54,129 nucleotides of DNA from CAYHZL01 sp964361075 (GTDB lineage Bacteria; Bacteroidota; Ignavibacteria; UBA10030; UBA8401). The stretch lies in NCBI GenBank assembly GCA_964361075.1, contig CAYHZL010000003.1:1-54129 (forward strand), in the 5' to 3' direction. The position numbers were made by a program, and so were the translations under genes. Positions 1-8,179 of this stretch are shown piece after piece (the stretch's first letter is position 1; each line of letters begins with the position of its first letter). The notes under the pieces are model-generated. The model was not told the origin of the DNA and ran no database searches. It saw only the letters and a program-made list of their open reading frames with translations.

Positions 1-126
1 GCTCAGCATGACTGTCGGAACGGAGTCGAAGTGCATCCTTAACCTGACAACATTGTTCCTTTGGGACGAGAGACAAAAAGAGTTTTTAAAGCGGACTGAT
101 CACTTATTCAATAAGAGAGGTTTACT
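1..126. other. Leader of the ABC ATPase gene; possible repeat remnant
   Basis: No coding sequence is visible here. The first 40 bases (GCTCAGCATGAC ... GGAGTCGAAG) resemble the edge of an intergenic repeat and may be the tail of an element cut by the window edge. A purine-rich AAGAGAGG at about 112-119 is a plausible ribosome binding site for the GTG start at 127. Confidence 0.35.
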
Positions 127-1224
127 GTGGCAAGCGTAAAAATTGAGAACGTTCGAAAAGAGTATGAAGGCGGAGTTGTCGCTGTTCATGATGTTTCTTT
201 TGATATTCAGGACAAAGAATTTGTTGTTCTCGTTGGTCCTTCCGGATGCGGAAAATCTACAACACTTCGTATGGTTGCCGGCTTAGAAGATATCAGTGCC
301 GGAACAATTTCGATTGATAATAAAGTGATGAATACTATTCCGCCGAAGGATAGAGATATTGCAATGGTGTTTCAAAATTATGCGTTGTATCCGCACATGA
401 CAGTGTACGAAAACATGGCGTTTGGTTTGAAGCTGCGGAAATTTTCGAAAGTTGAAATTGATTCACGTGTTCGAGAAGCGGCTTCAATTTTAGGGATCGA
501 AGAATATTTAGATCGGAAACCAAAAGCATTGTCCGGCGGTCAACGACAGCGCGTTGCTGTTGGACGTGCTATTGTTCGTAAACCAAAAGTATTTTTATTT
601 GATGAACCGCTCAGCAATCTTGATGCAAAACTCCGCGTACAAATGCGTACGGAAATTTCAAAACTTCACCGGCGGTTAGAAGCAACAATGATTTATGTTA
701 CACACGATCAGACCGAAGCGATGACGATGGGGGATAGAATCGTTGTGATGAAGGATGGGTTTATTCAACAAATAGATACGCCATTAAATTTGTACAATTT
801 TCCGGAAAATAAATTTGTCGCAGGTTTTATCGGCAGCCCGGCTATGAATTTTATTGACGGTACAATTTCACGCGACAATGGTTTACACTTCAAAGAAAAA
901 AATTCTCAACTCTCATTAGTGATTCCGAAAGAAAAGGAAACATTATTGCAGAGCTATGTTGAAAAAGAAATTTGGATTGGAATTCGTCCTGAACATATTC
1001 ACAAGGCAGAATCGGATTCCAGCGCAGCAAAAGCAAGCGTGCAGGTTGAAGTTGTAGAGCCAATGGGTAATGAAATTTTTGTGTATTTCTCGACTGGCGG
1101 CGGGCAATATGTTTCAAGAATTAATACCGCAGTGCAACCGAAGCCGGGTCAAACAATGGAATTTAGTTTTGATATGGCAAAGGCACATTTCTTCGATAAA
1201 AAAACTACAAAAGTGATTACGTAA
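127..1224 (+). CDS. ABC transporter ATP-binding protein, MalK/UgpC type
   Basis: This is the cytoplasmic ATPase of an ABC importer of the carbohydrate/glycerol-phosphate (CUT1) class. In the 365-residue protein the Walker A GPSGCGKST is at 37-45, the Q-loop at about 83, the signature LSGGQ at 135-139, Walker B ending in FDE at 158-160 and the switch histidine at 193. Residues from about 235 onward form the TOBE-type regulatory tail typical of MalK and UgpC. The start is a GTG preceded by a purine-rich site. No permease or binding protein lies next to it; such ATPases often serve several importers, so the substrate cannot be named. The next gene is unrelated. Confidence 0.9.
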   Translation: MASVKIENVRKEYEGGVVAVHDVSFDIQDKEFVVLVGPSGCGKSTTLRMVAGLEDISAGTISIDNKVMNTIPPKDRDIAMVFQNYALYPHMTVYENMAFGLKLRKFSKVEIDSRVREAASILGIEEYLDRKPKALSGGQRQRVAVGRAIVRKPKVFLFDEPLSNLDAKLRVQMRTEISKLHRRLEATMIYVTHDQTEAMTMGDRIVVMKDGFIQQIDTPLNLYNFPENKFVAGFIGSPAMNFIDGTISRDNGLHFKEKNSQLSLVIPKEKETLLQSYVEKEIWIGIRPEHIHKAESDSSAAKASVQVEVVEPMGNEIFVYFSTGGGQYVSRINTAVQPKPGQTMEFSFDMAKAHFFDKKTTKVIT

Positions 1225-1324
1225 TTTTTGCTTTGTCATCGTAAAGTTGTGTACTGTTTTTGTACACGTTTGCGCCAACAATTGAAATGTTATGTTCATC
1301 ATCAACTTACCAATAGGAGGTCTT

Positions 1325-2845
1325 ATGAAACGTTTTCTTCTTCTCTTCGTTGTCTTCGGTTCCATAGCAATTGCACAAACGGGACCGGGAGGGGTTGGAA
1401 AAACAGATGGAACCAGTTCCCTAAAACTCTGGGTCGATGCGGCAGATGCGACAACAAAAACGTTGAACAGCACGACTGTCTCACAATGGAGCGACAAAAG
1501 CGGTAACGCAAGTCATGGCACACAGAGTACAGCCACGAAGCAACCGACTAACAACGCAACGGGCATTAATTCTCGTGAAACAATTACGTTTGACGGCAGC
1601 AACGACGCTTTTAACTTGCCGAACAACTCTGTTTTGATAAACAATGCGCCATGTTCCTTCTTTTGCTTGATGAAGCCGGCAAATCTCACGGGCTACCGAT
1701 CCCTTTATTGTGCTGGTCCTGGCGGAGGCTTTACAGCATTTGAAACAAATGGCAGCAATCTCAACTATTATGACGCCGCAGATGGTATTCATAACTACAA
1801 TGGGACCGCAACACTGAGTACTGGTACGACCTACATCTTTGATGCAAATTTGAGCGCGGGCTTGGCGGGCGTACTCACCTTGAATTTAAATGGCGGGAAC
1901 GATTTTACATCTCCCGCAACCACGTTTGGAAGTACATGGGGTAGCAATCCTGAAAGAACCATTGGGGGGACGGCTATCGCTACTCAGTTTTGGAGTGGCG
2001 ACATTGGTGAAGTAATCATATATAATACACAACTTAGTTCTGCCGAAAGAAGTATTGTTGGAAGCTACCTTGGAGCGAAGTGGGGTGTCTCATTCTCAGG
2101 AAGTAAGTATGGTGGAACTTCCAGTTACTCAGACGCCGTCATAGGGATAGGGAAGGAATCAGACGGAAGCAACACATCAGCGACGGCGGGCGGACTGACG
2201 CTTACCGACAATAGTGCACTGAACGCAAACGGGGAATACCTTCTCGCCGGCCGCAACAGCGGCTCTAACTCTGTCGTAACTGCGGACGTGGCAAGCGGCG
2301 TCACTCACCGATGGAACCGCATTTGGTACCTGGATAAAACCGGGACATTGGACGGAGCGAACGTCCAGATCGGTTTCGATTTTTCCGACGGAGGAATGAG
2401 CGGAAGCCCGGCAACTGCCAGTAATTATCGGTTATTATACCGTTCGGGCACAAGCGGGAATTTTTCTGCTGTCACGACAGCTTCCTCTGCCATCGCTGGG
2501 GACAACATCAATTTTACCGCCACCGACGCGAATATCGCTGATGGCTATTACACAGTGGGAACAACGAATAGTTCTTCATCGCCTCTTCCGGTGGAGCTGG
2601 TTTCGTTTAGTGCAATAGCTAAAGGAAACTCGGCGCAGCTTTCGTGGTCAACGGCGACTGAGGCGAACAACTATGGATTCGAGGTCGAACGCAGTGAACC
2701 CCTCCCCAACCCTTCCCCTGTAAGGGAGGAAATTAAAGGGTGGGTCGTGTTGGTTTTGTTGAAGGTGCAGGCACCAGCAATTCTCCGCGGGAATATTCTT
2801 TCGTTGACAACAATCTTCGCGGCGGAGCGTACAGCTATCGCTTGA
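1325..2845 (+). CDS. LamG-type T9SS cargo protein, N-terminal part of a frameshifted gene
   Basis: This is a secreted protein with a cleavable signal peptide (MKRFLLLFVVFGSIAIAQ, residues 1-18). A LamG/concanavalin-like sandwich covers about 22-255, then a domain often seen beside it in T9SS cargo (about 260-420), then the start of a fibronectin-like segment (LPVELVSF ... NNYGFEVERS). The ATG at 1325 is chosen over one at 1292 because a perfect AGGAGG lies at 1315-1320 and the signal peptide begins there. The expected continuation of the fibronectin-like domain and the C-terminal sorting domain are found in another frame from about 2740, so the last ~35 codons of this frame (after about 2745) are not native. 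The break lies in a palindromic insert at 2698-2745. Ligand unknown. Confidence 0.75.
   Translation: MKRFLLLFVVFGSIAIAQTGPGGVGKTDGTSSLKLWVDAADATTKTLNSTTVSQWSDKSGNASHGTQSTATKQPTNNATGINSRETITFDGSNDAFNLPNNSVLINNAPCSFFCLMKPANLTGYRSLYCAGPGGGFTAFETNGSNLNYYDAADGIHNYNGTATLSTGTTYIFDANLSAGLAGVLTLNLNGGNDFTSPATTFGSTWGSNPERTIGGTAIATQFWSGDIGEVIIYNTQLSSAERSIVGSYLGAKWGVSFSGSKYGGTSSYSDAVIGIGKESDGSNTSATAGGLTLTDNSALNANGEYLLAGRNSGSNSVVTADVASGVTHRWNRIWYLDKTGTLDGANVQIGFDFSDGGMSGSPATASNYRLLYRSGTSGNFSAVTTASSAIAGDNINFTATDANIADGYYTVGTTNSSSSPLPVELVSFSAIAKGNSAQLSWSTATEANNYGFEVERSEPLPNPSPVREEIKGWVVLVLLKVQAPAILRGNILSLTTIFAAERTAIA
2698..2745. repeat. Palindromic insert inside a coding sequence, site of the frameshift
   Basis: This 48-bp block starts ACCCCTCCCC and ends GGGTGGGT, folds on itself around CCCTGTAAGGG, and differs in composition from the flanking gene. 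It falls between the ERS and VGFVEG motifs of a fibronectin-like domain, where a short loop is normal. If one G is restored near the right end the block becomes 49 bp with ACCCC at both ends (as inverted repeats), and the two reading frames join through it. It resembles palindromic elements that insert in frame into genes. Confidence 0.55.
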
Positions 2846-3174
2846 AACAAATCGACCGTGACGGAAAATTTGAATACTCGAAATCTGTGCAAGTGGAAAT
2901 TGCTATGCCGCGCGAATTGACGCTTTCGCAGAACTATCCAAATCCGTTCAATCCTTCTACAGTTATCAGTTATCAGTTACCAGTGAGCAGTTTTGTAACA
3001 CTAAAAGTGTACGATGTTCTTGGAAGAGAAGTTGCTACATTAGTCAATGAAGTGAAAGAAGCGGGAAATTATTCCGTGCAGTTTGATGGATCGAAATTTT
3101 CCAGCGGAATTTATTTTTCTCGGCTGGAATTTAACGGCAAGCAACTGATGAAGAAGTTATTGATGGTGAAATAA
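2740..3174 (+). CDS. C-terminal part of the frameshifted LamG protein, with T9SS sorting domain
   Basis: This continues the preceding gene in another frame: VGFVEGAG ... YSYRLKQIDRDG completes the fibronectin-like domain, then the type A T9SS C-terminal domain follows (NYPNPFNPST, VYDVLGREVATLVNE, SGIYF, ending KKLLMVK). It has no ribosome binding site of its own, so it is unlikely to be a separate gene. One extra G in the run around 2738-2744 would join both frames. That base could be a real mutation or a homopolymer error in the assembly. The last ~80 codons and the 3' untranslated region are nearly identical to those of the gene ending at 8090. Confidence 0.7.
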   Translation: MGRVGFVEGAGTSNSPREYSFVDNNLRGGAYSYRLKQIDRDGKFEYSKSVQVEIAMPRELTLSQNYPNPFNPSTVISYQLPVSSFVTLKVYDVLGREVATLVNEVKEAGNYSVQFDGSKFSSGIYFSRLEFNGKQLMKKLLMVK

Positions 3175-3231
3175 ATGCGATTGTTCCCATAATCTTCTTC
3201 GTGTATCTTCGTGGATAATTTTCCCTACAAA

Positions 3232-3256
3232 GCCCGACCGTTTTGCTGCGTCGGGC
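3232..3256 (+). terminator. Terminator-like hairpin after the LamG gene, 3' side altered
   Basis: GCCCGAC at 3232-3238 pairs with GTCGGGC at 3250-3256. The near-identical hairpin after the paralogous gene (8142-8176) continues into CTTTGT, giving a U-rich tail. Here the right side reads AGCATG instead, so this copy has lost its tail and may terminate poorly. A GGGC-ended element begins 19 bases further on. Confidence 0.5.
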
Positions 3257-3274
3257 AGCATGATGTCTCTAAAT

Positions 3275-3413
3275 GGGCATCTCTAAAAACCTTCAAGGTT
3301 TAACCACGAAGTGGTCCTTTGGACTTGACCAAATTTTGTGATGTTAAAATTTTATGGTACATCGCCAAAACAAAAAACCTTGAAGGTTTCGTAACTAATT
3401 TTTAGAGATGCCC
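3275..3413. mobile_element. GGGC-ended MITE-like element, copy 1
   Basis: This 139-bp element has inverted ends GGGCATCTCTAAAAA and TTTTTAGAGATGCCC and a second nested inverted pair, ACCTTCAAGGTTT / AAACCTTGAAGGTTT. The core contains CCAAATTTTGTGATG and TTTTATGGTACATCG, shared with copies at 35323 and 42082. It has no coding capacity. Flanking tetramers (AAAT and TGAT) do not match perfectly, unlike most other copies. It separates two T9SS cargo genes. Confidence 0.75.
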
Positions 3414-3447
3414 TGATGAAATATTTTTTTTCACTAATGGAGGACGT

Positions 3448-5682
3448 ATGAAAAGATTCAATTTCCACGTTGTTGTCTTTGCTGTTGTTCAATTGCTTAT
3501 CCTTCACTCACAGTTGTATGCTCAATTTAATATGTACGGAGAAACTATTCTTGGAGATGTTTCTCGACCAACAAATCGAGAATTGCAAGGTCAAATATTT
3601 AGCCTTTCATACACTGCTAAACGTCTTCATGTTGGGGTGTATTATGATTTCTATGGTCGTTCATCAGGCCACAGTACTGAAATAGCAGCACCGCATGGAT
3701 TAGAAATTGTGTCAGCAAATTTTAAATCAAATAATCCGGATATTATATTCCTCATGTTTTCCGATGGCTCCGTTTTAGTTGTCAGGTATAACCCCTTATC
3801 TGGTGGAACATGGGAATATTCTTTCAACGAAAGAAAACGCATATTTGCTTTAGACAACTATCCCTATTTCAAAAAAATTATCGGCGACGCAGTGTACGTT
3901 CTTGAAACCGGAAATGTACATGCAAGTTGGGATACTGCAAAAACGTGGAAGTTGGATTCGACAGGTTTAAGAGGAAAATTTGTTGCCGATGTTGCTGTTG
4001 ATACAAATAATTATGGTTGGGCTGCAACGATTGACGGTTTGTTTTATCAGCATCCCGATTCTAATATCTGGCGCGGAAATACAACATTCCCTTTGAACGA
4101 TGACTATTGTCAGGCAATTTTTGTTGATCGGAAAAATAGAATGTTCGTTTCAACAGCATCATCCGTATATTTTTCAACCAATGGCGGAAGCACATGGACG
4201 AAGAACAATACCGGTCTCTCCGGTATTGTCTCGTCATTCGGAGATGACAAATTCGGAAATGTGTATGCGTCCACAAACAATAAGGCATACAGATTATCGA
4301 ATCTTATTCCGCCATGGGTAAATATTTCAGATTCGATGGCAGCGGCAGGTGTCATTCAATCGAACAACACTCTTATTAAATCAATCGGCGGAGATTCTAT
4401 ACTGTATGCTGCAACAATATACGGTCTTCTTGAAAGTGCAAACACCGGAGCGACATGGAAATATTCCAATACTCAATTGCCCGCCTTTCAATTTTATGGA
4501 TTGGTTCGCTCCGGAAATTATTATGTGGTCTCTACCAACTTAGGCGTGTACAGAAGAAAAGTAGGTGATTCAACATTTGCTAAAGTATATCCTTCAAAAG
4601 GATTTCAAGGTAAGTTAAAATTAAACACCGACTCTGCAGGGAATATTTACTCCATTATTCCTGTTCCGATAACTCCATCCAGTTCAGTGTTGCATAATTT
4701 TAAATCTACGGATAATGGAATAACGTGGATTGCTGATACAACCGGAATGAAAGCTCTCAACCTTACGTTCGAAAATGGATTCTACAATGTTGATGCTCAG
4801 GGAAACCAATACGCAGGTAAAAATGGAAAATTCTTTTCGAAACCTACAGGCGCACCGTGGAAAATTGACACGGCCGGATTAGGTTCAGCGTTTATAACTT
4901 CGGTTTCAAATAATAACAAAAAAGGAATTGTCTATGCAGTAAAGGATCTTGGTTTCTCGAAATTTGCTCTTTATAAAAGAACGTTGAATGGAACAACGTG
5001 GCAATCGGTGGATGTATCAGCAGTCGGTCAATCTATTGTGAAGATCATTAGCGATCACAATGGCGATGTTATTCTTACCGCCTATAACGGAAATATCTTT
5101 CGGTACGACGGAAGTTCGTGGAGTCAAATTCCAAAACCAACAACTATCGGCAATCTTCCGATTATAGAACAATCCGTTGTTGATAAGAATGGTGTTTTGT
5201 GGGGATCGTTTTATAATGCATTCAATTCTGTTAATCGAGGGGTTCATTTCACAACGAACAACGGAACAACATGGAAGTATGCCGGTTTAGACAGTGTCGG
5301 CGTTAGTTTCCTTTCAACGGTCGGCGATTCTGTTTTTGCTGTAACATTTATTGATGGAATTTTTGCATTTACTACTTCGCCAACAGTTGGTGTGGAACAT
5401 GAACAACTTCATGTTGCATCTTCATACGAGTTGTATCAGAATTTTCCCAATCCATTCAATCCAACAACGGAGATACGGTTTACGATTCATGGTTCAGGTT
5501 TCACGTCGTTAAAAGTGTATGACGTTCTTGGAAAAGAAGTAGCAACGTTGGTGAATGAAGTGAAAGATGCTGGAATGCACTCAGTTCAGTTTAACGGTTC
5601 AAAATTATCAAGCGGCGTGTATTTTTATACACTGCGAGCAAATAATTTTTTTGAATCGAAAAAATTATTGTTGATGAAATAA
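3448..5682 (+). CDS. Secreted beta-propeller protein with T9SS sorting domain
   Basis: This 744-residue extracellular protein has a signal peptide (residues 1 to about 25, ending LYAQ), a long body of repeated short blades of the sialidase/YCF48 kind (DNGTTW, NGGSTW, NTGATW motifs recur about every 50-60 residues) and a type A T9SS C-terminal domain (NFPNPFNPTTEI ... VYDVLGKEVATLVNE ... SGVYFYTL ... KKLLLMK). GGAGG at 3439-3443 fixes the start. It is a clear paralogue of the next gene (shared blocks include ASWDTAKTW, QHPDSNIWR and SFGDD.FGN.YA). The partner or substrate is unknown; no catalytic motif is visible. Confidence 0.8.
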   Translation: MKRFNFHVVVFAVVQLLILHSQLYAQFNMYGETILGDVSRPTNRELQGQIFSLSYTAKRLHVGVYYDFYGRSSGHSTEIAAPHGLEIVSANFKSNNPDIIFLMFSDGSVLVVRYNPLSGGTWEYSFNERKRIFALDNYPYFKKIIGDAVYVLETGNVHASWDTAKTWKLDSTGLRGKFVADVAVDTNNYGWAATIDGLFYQHPDSNIWRGNTTFPLNDDYCQAIFVDRKNRMFVSTASSVYFSTNGGSTWTKNNTGLSGIVSSFGDDKFGNVYASTNNKAYRLSNLIPPWVNISDSMAAAGVIQSNNTLIKSIGGDSILYAATIYGLLESANTGATWKYSNTQLPAFQFYGLVRSGNYYVVSTNLGVYRRKVGDSTFAKVYPSKGFQGKLKLNTDSAGNIYSIIPVPITPSSSVLHNFKSTDNGITWIADTTGMKALNLTFENGFYNVDAQGNQYAGKNGKFFSKPTGAPWKIDTAGLGSAFITSVSNNNKKGIVYAVKDLGFSKFALYKRTLNGTTWQSVDVSAVGQSIVKIISDHNGDVILTAYNGNIFRYDGSSWSQIPKPTTIGNLPIIEQSVVDKNGVLWGSFYNAFNSVNRGVHFTTNNGTTWKYAGLDSVGVSFLSTVGDSVFAVTFIDGIFAFTTSPTVGVEHEQLHVASSYELYQNFPNPFNPTTEIRFTIHGSGFTSLKVYDVLGKEVATLVNEVKDAGMHSVQFNGSKLSSGVYFYTLRANNFFESKKLLLMK

Positions 5683-5693
5683 ACATGAGCGAT

Positions 5694-5735
5694 CCTTGTC
5701 AAGGTTTGTAAAAAAATCTTATAACCTTAACAAGG
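5694..5735. repeat. Imperfect palindrome between cargo genes
   Basis: CCTTGTCAAGGTT (5694-5706) pairs with AACCTTAACAAGG (5723-5735), with one mismatch in 13. It starts 11 bases after the stop of the upstream gene. There is no U-run, so it is either a weak terminator or a small intergenic repeat. Confidence 0.5.
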
Positions 5736-5819
5736 GTAATGCACCATGCGGCGTATTTCTTTTTAAAGAACATTTCGAACTGTCTTTATTTTATATTCAT
5801 TTTTTACTTTGGAGGTTAC

Positions 5820-8090
5820 ATGCGTAAGTACAATGTTACTTTTTTTATTTTGCTGACATTTGTTTGTTCTCAGAATGGGTGGGCACAACTTCCCACTGGA
5901 CACCCTCCTGGCTATGAATCCGTCTCGGGAGTGTCAAGCACTGCGTGGGCTATAAAATACCAGATTGTGTTAACGTACACGGAAAAATGGTTACACGTGA
6001 CCCAAACATCAACTTATCGAGATTTGGGTGAGTATCAGTCTCCCGTTGAAGCAAAAATTCTTTCCGCTGCTTTTAAAGCTAATGATAAAGAAACAATATT
6101 GATATTACTTCTCGACGTGGAAACCCAAGGATGTTACATCGTCACAATGAAATATCAGCCCCTGAAAGGACGCTATGTAGCAGAAAATGCCATCATTCCA
6201 GCGATTAATTTTACCAATGCTCAAAAAATTATTGGTGACGCATTGTATATTTTAAAGCAGGGAAAAGTGTATGCGAGCTGGGATACAGCAAAAACGTGGT
6301 CGCATGATTCGATCAATATCAGTACAGAAACTATTAACGATATAGCAATTGATACGAACTTTTACGGCTGGGTAATAACGCAAAACCGTAATTTGTATTA
6401 CCAGCATCCGGATTCAAATATTTGGCGCAAGGACACGTCCTTTAAGACAACCGGTATTCCTCGTGCAATTTTTGTTGATAGAAAAGGAAGAATGTTCATT
6501 TACACCACAGCCTCAGTTGCACAGGGCAGGGTTGTTATGTCAACCGACGGTGGTGTAAGTTTTACAAACATTTCGACAGGTATTGTGGATGCTATTTCAT
6601 CCTTCGGAGATGATGTATTCGGCAATATTTACGCCGTGAGTACTGGTTCGAGCGCGTATCGGCTTTCAAATCTGACTCCTCCGTGGATACCGATCGGCGA
6701 TTCTATCAAAGCACAGGCATATCTTCCTTCGATTGAAAAAATAATAAATTCTATAAGCGGTGATTCCATTCTTTATGCGGCAACACGATATGGTATGTTT
6801 CAAAGTACAGATTTTGGGACGAACTGGGTACATTCCCCTAACGTTTTACAATCACGGGCACATAATTTTTACACCGGAGTTGTGAAAGGGGGAAATTATT
6901 ATTTCATTTCTACCAACCTTGGTATTTATCGGGTTGCCGCGGGAGATACGACATGGGGAAAAGTATTTCCAAAACAAGGATTTGTCAGGGGGATAAATGT
7001 CATATCATCCGATTCTGCAGGAAATGTTTATGGAAATCTTCCTATCAAAACCGGTCCTTCTTCATGGCTTTTTTACATTGTTAAATCGACCGATCACGGC
7101 AATTCATGGATCCCGGATACAGCCGGATTTAAAGCATTGGGAATTAATGCAGGAACACAAACGTTCGATTTTTTTGTCGATAAACAAGGAATACAATTTC
7201 TTGGTGGCAGCGGAATATTATTTTCAAAAAAACCAGGGCAACCCTGGAAGCGAGACACAGCTGGAATAGGATTAAAGAGTGGTGAATACATCGCTGATGT
7301 TAGTCTTAATAATAAAAAGGGTATTATTTATTTGGGGAGAAGAGCCGGATCATTTCCAACGTATTCTTTTGCAATGTATCGGCGAGCAATTGAAGACTCG
7401 GTATGGCACATTGTTAATACCAGTGTACTTGCAACCAGTGAAGGACGATTAGTAAGTGATGCAGAAGGAAATATTGTTGTTCGCACATTGTCAGGTTCCT
7501 ACAAAATTTGGCGATACGACGGCAGCACATGGACTCAGATTCCGCTTCCAACAGGAATCGGCAGCAGTCCATTTGCATTAAAAATAGCGGTGGATCGTTC
7601 CGGAGTTTTGTGGGGTGCATTTGTTGGAAGCAATTTAAATAAAGGAGTTTACTTTACCTCAGATAACGGTACGACCTGGAACTACGTCGGCTTGAATGGT
7701 GTCGGTATCAATTTCTTGACTGCGGTTGAAGATACTGTCTATGCCGTTACATTCATTGACGGGATTTATGGATTTACGACGGCGTCTAAGCCAATGTCTG
7801 TCGGCGATGCTCAACCACAGATCGCAGCATCGTACGAACTGTTTCAGAATTTTCCCAATCCATTTAATCCAACAACAGTGATCAGTTATCAATTACCAGT
7901 GAGCAGTTTTGTTACATTAAAAGTGTACGATGTTCTTGGAAGAGAAGTTGCTACGTTAGTCAATGAAGTGAAAGAGGCGGGAAATTATTCCGTGCAGTTT
8001 GATGGATCGAAATTTTCGAGCGGAATATATTTTTCTCGGCTGGAATTTAACGGCAAGCAACTGATGAAGAAGTTATTGATGGTAAAATAA
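5820..8090 (+). CDS. Secreted beta-propeller protein with T9SS sorting domain (paralogue)
   Basis: This 756-residue paralogue of the preceding gene has the same design: a signal peptide (ending GWAQ, about residue 23), sialidase/YCF48-like blades (DHGNSW, DNGTTW, DFGTNW) and a T9SS C-terminal domain. The start is placed at 5820, not at an upstream ATG at 5739, because GGAGG sits seven bases before it and the signal peptide starts there. The two bodies are diverged, but this gene's C-terminal domain and 3' region match the LamG gene (ending 3174) far better than its sister's, which suggests that the sorting-domain cassette has been copied between loci. Function of the propeller is unknown. Confidence 0.8.
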   Translation: MRKYNVTFFILLTFVCSQNGWAQLPTGHPPGYESVSGVSSTAWAIKYQIVLTYTEKWLHVTQTSTYRDLGEYQSPVEAKILSAAFKANDKETILILLLDVETQGCYIVTMKYQPLKGRYVAENAIIPAINFTNAQKIIGDALYILKQGKVYASWDTAKTWSHDSINISTETINDIAIDTNFYGWVITQNRNLYYQHPDSNIWRKDTSFKTTGIPRAIFVDRKGRMFIYTTASVAQGRVVMSTDGGVSFTNISTGIVDAISSFGDDVFGNIYAVSTGSSAYRLSNLTPPWIPIGDSIKAQAYLPSIEKIINSISGDSILYAATRYGMFQSTDFGTNWVHSPNVLQSRAHNFYTGVVKGGNYYFISTNLGIYRVAAGDTTWGKVFPKQGFVRGINVISSDSAGNVYGNLPIKTGPSSWLFYIVKSTDHGNSWIPDTAGFKALGINAGTQTFDFFVDKQGIQFLGGSGILFSKKPGQPWKRDTAGIGLKSGEYIADVSLNNKKGIIYLGRRAGSFPTYSFAMYRRAIEDSVWHIVNTSVLATSEGRLVSDAEGNIVVRTLSGSYKIWRYDGSTWTQIPLPTGIGSSPFALKIAVDRSGVLWGAFVGSNLNKGVYFTSDNGTTWNYVGLNGVGINFLTAVEDTVYAVTFIDGIYGFTTASKPMSVGDAQPQIAASYELFQNFPNPFNPTTVISYQLPVSSFVTLKVYDVLGREVATLVNEVKEAGNYSVQFDGSKFSSGIYFSRLEFNGKQLMKKLLMVK

Positions 8091-8141
8091 ATGCGATTGT
8101 TCCTATAATCTTCTTCGTGACCTTCGTGGATAATTTTCCCT

Positions 8142-8176
8142 ACAAAGCCCGACCGTTTTGCGCCGTCGGGCTTTGT
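8142..8176. terminator. Bidirectional terminator between a cargo gene and bshC
   Basis: ACAAAGCCCGAC (from 8142) pairs with GTCGGGCTTTGT (ending 8176) over 12 bp around a short loop. It is A-rich on the left and T-rich on the right, so it can serve both convergent genes, which end at 8090 (+) and 8180 (-). Confidence 0.8.
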
Positions 8177-8179
8177 TAT

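Noticed and set aside
1228..1506. Small plus-strand frame overlapping the LamG gene start
   Set aside because: It overlaps a gene with a clear ribosome binding site and signal peptide, and its composition is not protein-like.
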